A stretch of DNA of 64,000 nucleotides, taken from Owenweeksia sp. TMED14. GTDB lineage: Bacteria > Bacteroidota > Bacteroidia > Flavobacteriales > Schleiferiaceae. Position numbers and translations under genes: made by a program. The stretch is taken from contig CATIRS010000026.1 of NCBI GenBank assembly GCA_949529985.1, positions 62,001 to 126,000 of the forward strand, given 5' to 3'. This document shows, piece after piece, positions 19,401-27,300 of this stretch (positions are counted from its first letter, which is position 1; every line of letters begins with the position of its first letter). The notes beneath the pieces were generated by a model. That model was not told the origin of the DNA. It did not search any database and was given only the letters and a program-made list of their open reading frames with translations.

Positions 19401-19582
19401 AGTATAGCGGAGCTGATAAAAGAGCAATAAAAAATGAAATCCAAACAGATTTGCAGTTTATGCAAATGCTTGTTCGTTTGCTAATGCAATATGAATACAA
19501 CAATGAGGCTTTAACGCAAGAAGAGTATAAAAATGTAGAGCTAATAAAACTCTATGAAGAGCTTGCGAATTTGGTTAATTAG
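16490..19582 (+). CDS. DUF2723 family membrane protein, candidate protein O-mannosyltransferase (TMEM260-like)
   Basis: This is a 1030-residue polytopic membrane protein. The N-terminal DUF2723 domain (about 1-200) has [45 protein letters not shown], where the acidic pair in the first periplasmic loop (DCGE) is the expected GT-C catalytic region. About ten transmembrane helices follow up to residue 610. The soluble C-terminal part (about 630-1030) contains [39 protein letters not shown] and a TPR-like helical end. The family is related to human TMEM260, a protein O-mannosyltransferase; activity here is inferred. The same window encodes a polyprenol-phosphate mannose synthase, a plausible donor supplier. 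It stands alone between sufD and the SulP gene. Confidence 0.82.
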   Translation: [1030 protein letters not shown]

Positions 19583-19745
19583 AATAATGAAATGTATTGA
19601 ATGAAAATCAAATTACATTAACTAAAATTGAACGTCGCTAAGTTTTTATCTCAACGTACTATTACTAAAAAAGAATTATATTTTTCCGTCCTGAAGGTGT
19701 AGTTATTATACCTACTTTCGCCCGCTAACAGGACATAAGTATATA

Positions 19746-21335
19746 TTGAAATCAAGATTACAATTTTTCGAAAAGACTCGCGGCAATATTAAAGATGACA
19801 TTTTATCTGGCATAACAGTCGCTTTAGCTCTAGTTCCGGAAGCCGTGGCATTTGCTTTTGTTGCTGGAATACCTCCTGTTGTTGGCCTTTATGGTGCGTT
19901 TATAATGGGTATTGTGACATCTATTTTTGGTGGCCGACCTGGGATGATTTCAGGCGCTACCGGAGCAATGGCAGTAGTCATGGTCCACCTGATTAGCGAG
20001 GGCAATGATTTGGGCTCAGGAGATCAAATGATGGGACTTCAATATTTATTTGCTACTCTGATTTTAAGTGGACTAATTCAGGTTTTAGCTGGGTTTTTAA
20101 AGATGGGAAAGTTTGTTCGAATGATTCCCAGTTCAGTGATGATGGGATTTGTTAATGGATTGGCCATTGTAATTTTTATCTCCCAATTGGGGATGTTTAA
20201 AAGTCATGGCGAATGGCTTACTGGAGAAGCTCTTTATACAATGTTTTTTTTGGTTGGGTTAACAATGACTATTATGTTTTTGTTACCGAAATTAACCAAG
20301 GATATACCAGCTGCGTTAACGGCTATATTGGTTGTTTCCTTCATTGTTGTTTTTGGTGATATTGATACTTCTTCTGTCAAATCATTTATAGTAGCTGGCG
20401 GAGGTGAAGGCATCAAGGCAGGCCTTCCTCGGTTTGATATTCCATCTATTCCGCTAAGTATTAACACATTGCAATTTATCGCGCCATATGCGTTAATATT
20501 GGCTTCGATTGGTTTAATTGAATCCTTGATGACCTTGAATCTCATTGATGAGTTGACCGAGACACATGGAAATGGGAATCGAGAATGTATTGCTCAAGGA
20601 GGTGCCAATATATTGAATGGGCTTTTTGGAGGAATGGGCGGTTGTGCCATGATCGGGCAATCAATAATAAATATAAAATCCGGTGGGCGCGGAAGACTTT
20701 CTGGAGTGGTAGCCGCTTTATCTCTCCTCTGTTTCATCCTTTTTGCTTCATCCTATATTGAAATGATTCCCATAGCTGCACTGGTAGGTGTCATGTTTAT
20801 GGTAGTAATAGGAACATTTGCATGGAATTCTTTTAAAATGTGGAATAAGGTTCCATTGACAGATGTATTTGTAATTCTTCTTGTGACAATTATGACTGTA
20901 TTTTTTGATTTAGCCATTGCTGTTATTGCTGGAGTTATCATTTCAGCTTTAGCATTCTCATGGCAGAATGCTCTAATGATTAGAGCTCGTAAACATATTG
21001 ATCAACACGGTATTAAACATTATGAAATCTTTGGACCATTGTTTTTTGGTTCCATAGAACTTTTTAATGCAAAGTTTGATATCAAAAATGATCCGGAAGA
21101 AATAATTGTCGACTTTGCAGAATCTAAAGTTGTAGATCAATCGGCTATCGAAGCTTTGAATAAATTAGCAGAACGGTATCTTCTTAGTGGAAAAGTAATT
21201 CACTTACGTCACCTTTCACCTGATTGTGTTAAACTTATTAAGAAAGCGGAAAAAATATGTGACGTTAATGTTTTAGAAGATCCGAATTATTTTGTCGCAA
21301 TCGATAATTATAGACGTGCTTCAAATAAAGTCTAA
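19746..21335 (+). CDS. SulP-family anion transporter (probable bicarbonate/sulfate), with STAS domain
   Basis: This is a 529-residue inner-membrane transporter with the SulP core: DDILSGITVALALVPEAVAFAFVAGIPPVVGLYGAF at the N-terminus, GGRPGMISGATGAMAVVM, and NRECIAQGGANILNGLFGGMGGCAMIGQSIINIKSGGRGRLSG. A C-terminal STAS domain (about 425-520) includes EIIVDFAESKVVDQSAIEALNKLAERY. The start is a TTG at 19746, since no ATG precedes the conserved N-terminus; a near-consensus TACTTTCG lies at 19713-19720. A beta-carbonic anhydrase follows in the same direction, which by analogy with BicA-type systems favours bicarbonate as substrate. Sulfate is the alternative. Confidence 0.88.
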   Translation: MKSRLQFFEKTRGNIKDDILSGITVALALVPEAVAFAFVAGIPPVVGLYGAFIMGIVTSIFGGRPGMISGATGAMAVVMVHLISEGNDLGSGDQMMGLQYLFATLILSGLIQVLAGFLKMGKFVRMIPSSVMMGFVNGLAIVIFISQLGMFKSHGEWLTGEALYTMFFLVGLTMTIMFLLPKLTKDIPAALTAILVVSFIVVFGDIDTSSVKSFIVAGGGEGIKAGLPRFDIPSIPLSINTLQFIAPYALILASIGLIESLMTLNLIDELTETHGNGNRECIAQGGANILNGLFGGMGGCAMIGQSIINIKSGGRGRLSGVVAALSLLCFILFASSYIEMIPIAALVGVMFMVVIGTFAWNSFKMWNKVPLTDVFVILLVTIMTVFFDLAIAVIAGVIISALAFSWQNALMIRARKHIDQHGIKHYEIFGPLFFGSIELFNAKFDIKNDPEEIIVDFAESKVVDQSAIEALNKLAERYLLSGKVIHLRHLSPDCVKLIKKAEKICDVNVLEDPNYFVAIDNYRRASNKV

Positions 21336-21342
21336 GTAAAAA

Positions 21343-21378
21343 AAGTATTTTAATATTAGATTTTGAATTAAAATATTT
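21343..21378 (+). terminator. AT-rich inverted repeat after the SulP gene
   Basis: The arms at 21343-21354 (AAGTATTTTAAT) and 21367-21378 (ATTAAAATATTT) pair over 12 positions with one G-T wobble and a 12-nt loop. It lies 7 nt after the SulP stop. The stem has almost no GC, so it is a weak terminator candidate and may not separate the SulP gene from the carbonic anhydrase gene. Confidence 0.25.
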
Positions 21379-21473
21379 CCAGTTCACTTGATTTTTTGCA
21401 AACTTTTAGAAACTTCACTTTCTTTGTAAATTATTTTTCCGATCAATATAGAATTAATTATGAATTCATAAGA

Positions 21474-22103
21474 ATGAAAGCACAGACAAAAGAAAATCAA
21501 TTAGCGATGACACCAGAAATGTCATTACGTTTCTTAAAAGAAGGGAATAAGAGATTTCAAAATAATATAAAGGCAGATCGAAGTTTAATCCAACAGGTTG
21601 AAGAGACTAGTGGAGGGCAGTTTCCATTTGCTACAATATTGAGTTGTATAGATTCTCGCGTTTCAGCAGAATTGATATTTGATCAAGGAATTGGTGATAT
21701 TTTTAGTGCTCGAATTGCAGGAAATTTTGTGAATGATGATATTTTAGGAAGCATGGAATTTGCATGTAAACTTGCGGGTACAAAATTAATTGTTGTTTTA
21801 GGTCACACTTCATGTGGCGCTATAAAAGGGGCGTGTGATGACGCTAAACTAGGAAAGCTTACAGGTATGTTAGAGAAAATAAAACCAGCGGTGCGCGCCG
21901 TAAAGGATCCACAAGATAAAAGCGTTAGGAATTCTTCTAATATTGGTTTTGTTAATGATGTTGCCATAAAAAATGTTCATTTTACCGTTGACGCTATTCT
22001 TAAAGAGAGCAATGTTTTAAAGGAAATGCACGAATCAAAAGAATTGAAAATAGTGGGTGCGATGTATGATATTAATGATGGGTCGGTAGAGTTTTTTAAA
22101 TGA
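21474..22103 (+). CDS. Beta-class carbonic anhydrase
   Basis: This 209-residue zinc enzyme interconverts CO2 and bicarbonate. The zinc ligands and catalytic dyad are visible: Cys58-x-Asp60-Ser-Arg62 in LSCIDSRVSAELIFDQGIGDIFSARIAGNF, and His111-x-x-Cys114 in VVLGHTSCGAIKGAC. The start is ATG 21474; a TTG at 21396 would add 26 residues with no family similarity. No signal peptide is seen, so it is cytoplasmic. It follows a SulP transporter, 138 nt away, and precedes a DUF2490 gene by 13 nt, suggesting an inorganic-carbon handling unit. Confidence 0.93.
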   Translation: MKAQTKENQLAMTPEMSLRFLKEGNKRFQNNIKADRSLIQQVEETSGGQFPFATILSCIDSRVSAELIFDQGIGDIFSARIAGNFVNDDILGSMEFACKLAGTKLIVVLGHTSCGAIKGACDDAKLGKLTGMLEKIKPAVRAVKDPQDKSVRNSSNIGFVNDVAIKNVHFTVDAILKESNVLKEMHESKELKIVGAMYDINDGSVEFFK

Positions 22104-22116
22104 AGTATTTAGTTCA

Positions 22117-22851
22117 ATGAAATATTTCGTAAAAAATACTTTTTTAGGATTTTTGATCTGTGTTTGTGCAGTCCCTAATTATTTGAAGGCTCAATCATTA
22201 ACTGAGCAAAGTGATCTTGGTAATTGGTTGATATATATAGGAAGTAAAAAATTAAATCAAAATTGGAATTGGCATCATGAGGTCCAGTATCGAAATTATA
22301 GTAATAATATCGAGGACCTAGAGCAACTCCTTCTGAGAACGGGATTAGGATATACTTTTAGTAATAAAAATCAAAATTTATTGTTAGGTTACGCCTATAT
22401 TCTATTTCCAGGTTATACGCTTGATGTTAGAAATGAGAGAGGTGAAATTTTAGAACCGTCATACAAGATTATTGATTTTGAACACAGAGTTTTCCAGCAA
22501 TTTATCTTAAAACAAAGAATTAATCATTTGAAACTTAGCCATCGATTTCGCTTTGAGCAGAGGCAATTTGCCTCTCAATTTAAAATGCGATTTCGCTATT
22601 TCTTAAGTGCTCGTCTTCCATTTAAAAATGTTAATGAGAATAAATTTTATTTTTCTTGGTATAATGAACTTTTTTTAGGCTATACTTTTGATCAACAGCT
22701 TTATTCGGATTTTTTTGATAGAAATCGACTTTATGGAGGGCTAGGGTATGAAATATCAGAGGGTATTAACCTGGAGTTGGGTTATCTGAATCAATTTTTT
22801 GGATCTTCTAGTCGGGATCAGTTAAATTTGATTATGTTTTTGAATTTGTGA
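22117..22851 (+). CDS. DUF2490 outer-membrane-like protein
   Basis: This is a 244-residue exported protein. A signal peptide ends near residue 25 (YLKAQ). The rest shows alternating aromatic beta-strands typical of DUF2490 (DLGNWLIYIGSKKLNQNWNWHHEVQYRNY, then LLRTGLGYTF, LLGYAYI and LYGGLGYEI), ending with an aliphatic strand (NLIMFLNL), consistent with a small outer-membrane barrel. The function of the family is unknown. It begins 13 nt after the carbonic anhydrase gene and probably shares its transcript. It ends 8 bp from the convergent HPPD gene. Confidence 0.78.
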   Translation: MKYFVKNTFLGFLICVCAVPNYLKAQSLTEQSDLGNWLIYIGSKKLNQNWNWHHEVQYRNYSNNIEDLEQLLLRTGLGYTFSNKNQNLLLGYAYILFPGYTLDVRNERGEILEPSYKIIDFEHRVFQQFILKQRINHLKLSHRFRFEQRQFASQFKMRFRYFLSARLPFKNVNENKFYFSWYNELFLGYTFDQQLYSDFFDRNRLYGGLGYEISEGINLELGYLNQFFGSSSRDQLNLIMFLNL

Positions 22852-22859
22852 ATTCTTTT

Positions 22860-24011
22860 TTACAAGGTTCCTCGATTTTCTTGTTCTCTTTCAATCGCTT
22901 CAAATAATGCTTTGAAATTTCCTTTGCCAAAAGATTTCGCTCCTTTTCTTTGGATGATTTCAAAAAAAACGGTAGGCCGATCCATCAGTGGTTTTGTGAA
23001 TATTTGTAACAAATACCCCTCATCATCGCGGTCAATTAAAATACCTAAATCCTTTAACGGAGCAATATCCTCGTCAATTTCACCTACTCTATCCATTACG
23101 GTATTGTAGTAGGATTTAGGAACTTGGAGAAACTCTACGCCTCGATTTTGCAATTCTTGAACCGTATGTATTATGTTATCTGTCGCTAAGGCTAAATGCT
23201 GCACCCCGGCACCATTATAAAAGTCAATATATTCTTCGATTTGAGATTTTTTTCTACCCTCTGCGGGTTCATTAATTGGAAATTTGATGCGCCCATTTCC
23301 ATTTGTCATGACTTTCGACATCAATGCGGTATACTCTGTAGAAATATCCTTATCGTCAAATGAAACTAACTGAGCAAAACCCATGACACTTTTATAATAA
23401 TTTACCCATGTATTCATTTCGTTCCACCCTACATTTCCAACCATATGATCAATAAACTTTAATCCTGTTTCCTCAGGCTGATATGTTGATGAATTTTCAA
23501 TGAATCCAGGTAAAAAAACACCTGAGTATTTATCCCTTTCTATAAAAATGTGAACTGTGTCACCATATGTTTTTATACCTGAGAGAGTCACATATCCATT
23601 GTTATCCTTAATGGTATATGGTTCAAATGCTGATTTAGCACCTCTATCCGTAGTTTTTTTCCAACTTTCAGTGGCATCATCAACCCAAATCGCCATGTTT
23701 TTAACTCCGTCTCCGTGTTTAACAAGATGATCATTTATCTCACTTTTAGCAAGGAGCGAAGAAGTCAGTACTAGAATTATTTTATCTTGTTTGAGAACAT
23801 AGGATGTTCTGTCTTTTAACCCTGTCTCCAGGCCTGCATATGCAAAATCTTGAAAGCCAAAAGCAGTCTTAAAATAGTGTGCAGACTGTTTTGCATTGCC
23901 TACATAAAATTCAATATAATCTGTTCCATTTAAAGGAAGATAATCTTCTGCTTCAATATTTTCAATGGGAAGTTTAAGTGAAGTGCTATCGTATTTCATA
24001 TTTTTTACCAA
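22860..24011 (-). CDS. hpd: 4-hydroxyphenylpyruvate dioxygenase
   Basis: This 383-residue Fe(II)-dependent oxygenase converts 4-hydroxyphenylpyruvate to homogentisate in tyrosine degradation. It has two vicinal-oxygen-chelate domains. The metal ligands are visible: His189 (GLKFIDHMVGNV), His272 (NGAGVQHLALAT) and Glu351 (RPTVFFEIIQRKG). The C-terminal GKGNFKALFEAIEREQ is characteristic. An ATG four codons downstream (23999) is an equally good start. It is the last gene of trhO-hmgA-hpd on the minus strand, 25 nt after hmgA. Confidence 0.95.
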   Translation of the reverse strand: MVKNMKYDSTSLKLPIENIEAEDYLPLNGTDYIEFYVGNAKQSAHYFKTAFGFQDFAYAGLETGLKDRTSYVLKQDKIILVLTSSLLAKSEINDHLVKHGDGVKNMAIWVDDATESWKKTTDRGAKSAFEPYTIKDNNGYVTLSGIKTYGDTVHIFIERDKYSGVFLPGFIENSSTYQPEETGLKFIDHMVGNVGWNEMNTWVNYYKSVMGFAQLVSFDDKDISTEYTALMSKVMTNGNGRIKFPINEPAEGRKKSQIEEYIDFYNGAGVQHLALATDNIIHTVQELQNRGVEFLQVPKSYYNTVMDRVGEIDEDIAPLKDLGILIDRDDEGYLLQIFTKPLMDRPTVFFEIIQRKGAKSFGKGNFKALFEAIEREQENRGTL

Positions 24012-24036
24012 ATTATTTCTTGAATGCAGGATTTAT

Positions 24037-25200
24037 TTACGACTTGGGATCGAGCCAGGACTTCCAGTAATCCTTTAGTTCTATATCCAAAGCTGCTTGA
24101 GTTACTTTTAAAGGCTTAAAGGTATCTACCATGACGGCTAATTCAGAAGTTTCTTTTTGACCGATGGATCGCTCATAGGCTCCTGGGTGAGGTCCATGAG
24201 GGATTCCTCCAGGGTGAAGACTCATGAAGCCATGTTCTACATGATTTCTTGACATGAAGTCTCCATCAACATAATATAATACTTCATCTGAGTCAATATT
24301 GCTGTGATTATAAGGTGCAGGAATCGATTTCGGATGATAGTCATAAAGTCTTGGTGCAAATGTGCAAATCACAAAATTATCGGCTTCAAATGTTTGATGA
24401 ACTGGAGGAGGCTGATGGATGCGGCCGGTAATGGGTTCAAAATTTAAAGCAGAAAATATATACGGATAGCAATAGCCATCCCATCCAACAACATCAAAAG
24501 GATGACTCGCATAAGTCACATAATGCAGGCGACCCTGTTTTTTTATTTTAATTAAAAAAGCACCTTTTTGGTCATGGGTCTTTAAATCTTTTGGTAATCT
24601 TAAATCTCGTTCACAAAAGGGCGAACTTTCAAGAAGCTGTCCAAATTCATTTCGGTAGCGTTTAGGTGATACAATTGGCGAATTACTTTCAATAATAAAT
24701 AATCTGTTTATATCATTATCAAATTCAATTTGATAAATTGTTCCTCGTGGAATGATTATGTAGTCAGCATATTTAAATTTTAAATCCCCGAAAATCGAAC
24801 GAATTACTCCCGACCCTTTGTGAATAAATATAACTTCATCACAGTCAGCGTTTTTATAAAAATAATTACCTGTTCCTTTTTTAGGTGACGCTACATCTAT
24901 TTGAACATCATTATTGAATAGTACTGATATTCTAGATTTCAAAAAGTCATCTTTAGGATCAATCTTAAACCCTTGAAGCATTCGACTGGCTATATTGTTA
25001 TCTATTGCGGCCTTTGGCCGAATATCTATGGCCTCGCCAATCGATGAAACCATAGTTGGACGGTGACAATGATAAAGTAATGAGCTGACTCCGTGGAAAC
25101 CTTCTGTTCCAAATAGCTGCTCATAGTAGATTCCACCATTAGGGTTTTCGTGAATTGTATGACGTTTCGAAGGAATCGAGCCAAGTTTATGATATCCCAT
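24037..25200 (-). CDS. hmgA: Homogentisate 1,2-dioxygenase
   Basis: This is a 387-residue iron enzyme that opens the ring of homogentisate to maleylacetoacetate. Family features include YHKLGSIPSKRH at the N-terminus, DVVGWDGYCYPYIF, HQTFEADNFVICTFAPRLYDYHP, and the C-terminal MSLHPGGIPHGPHPGAYE that carries iron-binding His residues. It is somewhat shorter than the fungal and human enzymes but normal for Bacteroidota. It starts 5 nt after the trhO stop and precedes hpd. The next pathway enzymes (maleylacetoacetate isomerase, fumarylacetoacetase) are not in the window. Confidence 0.93.
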   Translation of the reverse strand: MGYHKLGSIPSKRHTIHENPNGGIYYEQLFGTEGFHGVSSLLYHCHRPTMVSSIGEAIDIRPKAAIDNNIASRMLQGFKIDPKDDFLKSRISVLFNNDVQIDVASPKKGTGNYFYKNADCDEVIFIHKGSGVIRSIFGDLKFKYADYIIIPRGTIYQIEFDNDINRLFIIESNSPIVSPKRYRNEFGQLLESSPFCERDLRLPKDLKTHDQKGAFLIKIKKQGRLHYVTYASHPFDVVGWDGYCYPYIFSALNFEPITGRIHQPPPVHQTFEADNFVICTFAPRLYDYHPKSIPAPYNHSNIDSDEVLYYVDGDFMSRNHVEHGFMSLHPGGIPHGPHPGAYERSIGQKETSELAVMVDTFKPLKVTQAALDIELKDYWKSWLDPKS

Positions 25201-25205
25201 TTTGA

Positions 25206-26249
25206 TTATTTTTTAAATAAATTTGATCGATAATGTCGTTTAGCTTTTTTTTCTAATCCTTTTTTACGGCGAATAACAGCTTGCTCATCTTCTGGTAAAT
25301 TAATGATTTTCTGGCATTCATTGGAACAAGTTTGTGCCATTTTATTTTGACAATCTTTACACTGAATAAAAAGTAAATTACAGCCCTGATTAGCACAATT
25401 CACATGGGTGTCGTTCGGTTCTCCACATTGATGGCAGTTGGAAATAACATCTTGTGATATAGATTCTCCAAGTCGCTCATCAAATACAAAGTTTTTGCCT
25501 CGGAATTTATTTTCAATTCCTTTTTCATTTACTTGACGCGCATAATCTATAATTCCCCCATGGAGTTGATTTACGTCATGAAATCCGTGGTGCTTCAGAA
25601 ATGCCGATGTTTTTTCACATCTAATCCCACCGGTACAATATAACAAGACCGGGTTATTTTCTTTTCCCTTTAATAAGCTAAGGACTTCAGGAAGCTCTTC
25701 TCTAAATGTTTCAGACTGAGGAAGGATAGATCCCTCAAAGTGCCCAATTTCACTTTCGTAATGATTACGCATATCGACCACTATACTTTCTTCGTTTATT
25801 AGCAAGTCATTCCATGAATTAGCATCCAGATGTTTTCCAACATTTGTAACATCGTAATCATTCATAGTAAGGCCGTCAGCTACAATTTGTTTACGAACTT
25901 TAATACTAAGCTTAAAAAATGATTTCCCATTGTCTTCAATTGCGATTTTCAACGGTATATTTTTTAAATCTTCCCATTGTTGAAGTAGTTCTAAAAAAGA
26001 ACTCCAGTTATGTCCAGGAATACTCATTTGGGCATTTATACCTTCCCGTGCAATGTATATGCGACCAAAACAATTTAGTGTATCAAACGCCCGAAATAAT
26101 TTATCACGAAAATCTTGCGGAATTTGAATTTCCATATATTTATAAAATGACAATGTCTTTCGAGAAAAGGACTCTTCATTAAGATGTTGAATTAAAGTGT
26201 CGCGATCTAATTTGTTATATAAGATTACTTTTGAAGTTTTAGATGACAT
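25206..26249 (-). CDS. trhO: tRNA uridine(34) hydroxylase TrhO (UPF0176, rhodanese domain)
   Basis: This 347-residue protein belongs to the TrhO/YceA family, which uses O2 to make 5-hydroxyuridine at tRNA position 34. An N-terminal acylphosphatase-like domain (about 30-130) includes GRIYIAREGINAQMSIP. A rhodanese domain (about 145-240) has VVDMRNHYESEIGHFEGS and the active-site loop YCTGGIRCEKTS (Cys205, Cys211). A Cys-rich C-terminus (about 270-316) with repeated CxxC pairs probably binds zinc, as in homologues. It heads the minus-strand operon with two other O2-using enzymes (hmgA, hpd). A -7 element lies only 5 nt before its ATG. Confidence 0.92.
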   Translation of the reverse strand: MSSKTSKVILYNKLDRDTLIQHLNEESFSRKTLSFYKYMEIQIPQDFRDKLFRAFDTLNCFGRIYIAREGINAQMSIPGHNWSSFLELLQQWEDLKNIPLKIAIEDNGKSFFKLSIKVRKQIVADGLTMNDYDVTNVGKHLDANSWNDLLINEESIVVDMRNHYESEIGHFEGSILPQSETFREELPEVLSLLKGKENNPVLLYCTGGIRCEKTSAFLKHHGFHDVNQLHGGIIDYARQVNEKGIENKFRGKNFVFDERLGESISQDVISNCHQCGEPNDTHVNCANQGCNLLFIQCKDCQNKMAQTCSNECQKIINLPEDEQAVIRRKKGLEKKAKRHYRSNLFKK

Positions 26250-26254
26250 ATATG

Positions 26255-26262
26255 CAAAGGTA
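26255..26262 (-). promoter_or_regulatory. -7 element of trhO-hmgA-hpd, 5 nt before the ATG
   Basis: Read on the minus strand it is TACCTTTG, an exact TAnnTTTG match. Only 5 nt separate it from the trhO start at 26249, so the transcript would begin at or next to the ATG (leaderless). Confidence 0.5.
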
Positions 26263-26363
26263 TAAATTCAAAATAAGAAAGGGATTTTCTGAATCTTTAA
26301 TTAAGTTCATTCAAGATGCCATGTATTCATTTTGTTTCACCCGAATGAAGACTATTTCATAGG

Positions 26364-26371
26364 TACATTTG
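26364..26371 (+). promoter_or_regulatory. -7 element of the threonine-dehydrogenase-like gene, 4 nt before the ATG
   Basis: TACATTTG is an exact TAnnTTTG match with 4 nt before the ATG at 26376, predicting a leaderless mRNA. It is divergent from the trhO promoter about 100 bp away. Confidence 0.5.
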
Positions 26372-26375
26372 ATGT

Positions 26376-27296
26376 ATGGAAAAATCTCTTATAATTGGAG
26401 CTGCGGGTCAAATTGGGACTGAGTTAGTTAGTCAACTTCGTTCAAGAAGAGGAAAGAATAATATTATTGCAGTTGATCTTAGAATTGATAACCTTTCATC
26501 TCCATGTTTTGAACTAGACGCCATGAACGAAACGGCATTACGTGATTTAGTTCTGAAGGAGGGAATAAGTGAAATTTATCATCTGGTAGCAATGTTGAGC
26601 GTAACAGGAGAAAAAGCTCCTCAGAAGGCTTGGGATTTGAATATGAAGACCCTATTTAGTGTTCTTGATTTAGCCAAAGAAGGGTTGATTAAGCGTATTT
26701 TTTGGCCGAGCTCAATTGCTGTATTCGGTCCTAGTACCCCAAAGATACAGACTCCTCAATACTGTTCGATGGATCCGACTACAGCCTATGGAATCTCAAA
26801 ATTAGCAGGAGAACTCTGGTGTCAGTACTATTTTAAAAACTATGGAGTAGATGTTCGAAGTCTGCGTTATCCTGGACTTATTTCATGGAAAACAATGCCG
26901 GGAGGAGGAACAACCGATTACGCAATTGACATATTTCATTCAGCCAGCAGAAGGGAAGAGTTCATTTCTTTTTTAGAACCGGACACGAGATTGCCCATGA
27001 TGTACATGGATGATGCAGTAAGAGCAACAATTGAAATAATGGAAGCGGAATCTGATGCTATTAGAATTCGGTCAAGCTATAATTTAGCTGCTGTAGATTT
27101 CACTCCAAGTGAGTTAGGTATTGCGATTAAAAAAATTAAACCAGAGTTTGAAATGTCATATTCTCCAGATTCGAGACAGGCTATCGCCAAATCTTGGCCA
27201 AGTAGCATTGATGATACTCAGGCAAAACTTGATTGGGGATGGAAATCACGATACAACTTTCTATCAATTGTCAAACTGATGACCGATAAAATCTAG
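26376..27296 (+). CDS. NAD-dependent epimerase/dehydratase family, L-threonine 3-dehydrogenase type
   Basis: This is a 306-residue extended short-chain dehydrogenase. The NAD-binding motif is GAAGQIGTELV at the N-terminus. The catalytic Ser and YxxxK are in PSSIAVFG and AYGISKLAGELWCQYY. The block VDVRSLRYPGLISWKTMPGGGTTDYAIDIFHSA, followed by DTRLPMMYMDDAVRATIEIM, is characteristic of the bacterial SDR-type L-threonine 3-dehydrogenases, which oxidise threonine to 2-amino-3-ketobutyrate. The partner gene kbl is not in the window. The promoter element is very close to the ATG. The family call is firm; the substrate call is likely. Confidence 0.87.
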   Translation: MEKSLIIGAAGQIGTELVSQLRSRRGKNNIIAVDLRIDNLSSPCFELDAMNETALRDLVLKEGISEIYHLVAMLSVTGEKAPQKAWDLNMKTLFSVLDLAKEGLIKRIFWPSSIAVFGPSTPKIQTPQYCSMDPTTAYGISKLAGELWCQYYFKNYGVDVRSLRYPGLISWKTMPGGGTTDYAIDIFHSASRREEFISFLEPDTRLPMMYMDDAVRATIEIMEAESDAIRIRSSYNLAAVDFTPSELGIAIKKIKPEFEMSYSPDSRQAIAKSWPSSIDDTQAKLDWGWKSRYNFLSIVKLMTDKI

Positions 27297-27300
27297 ATAT

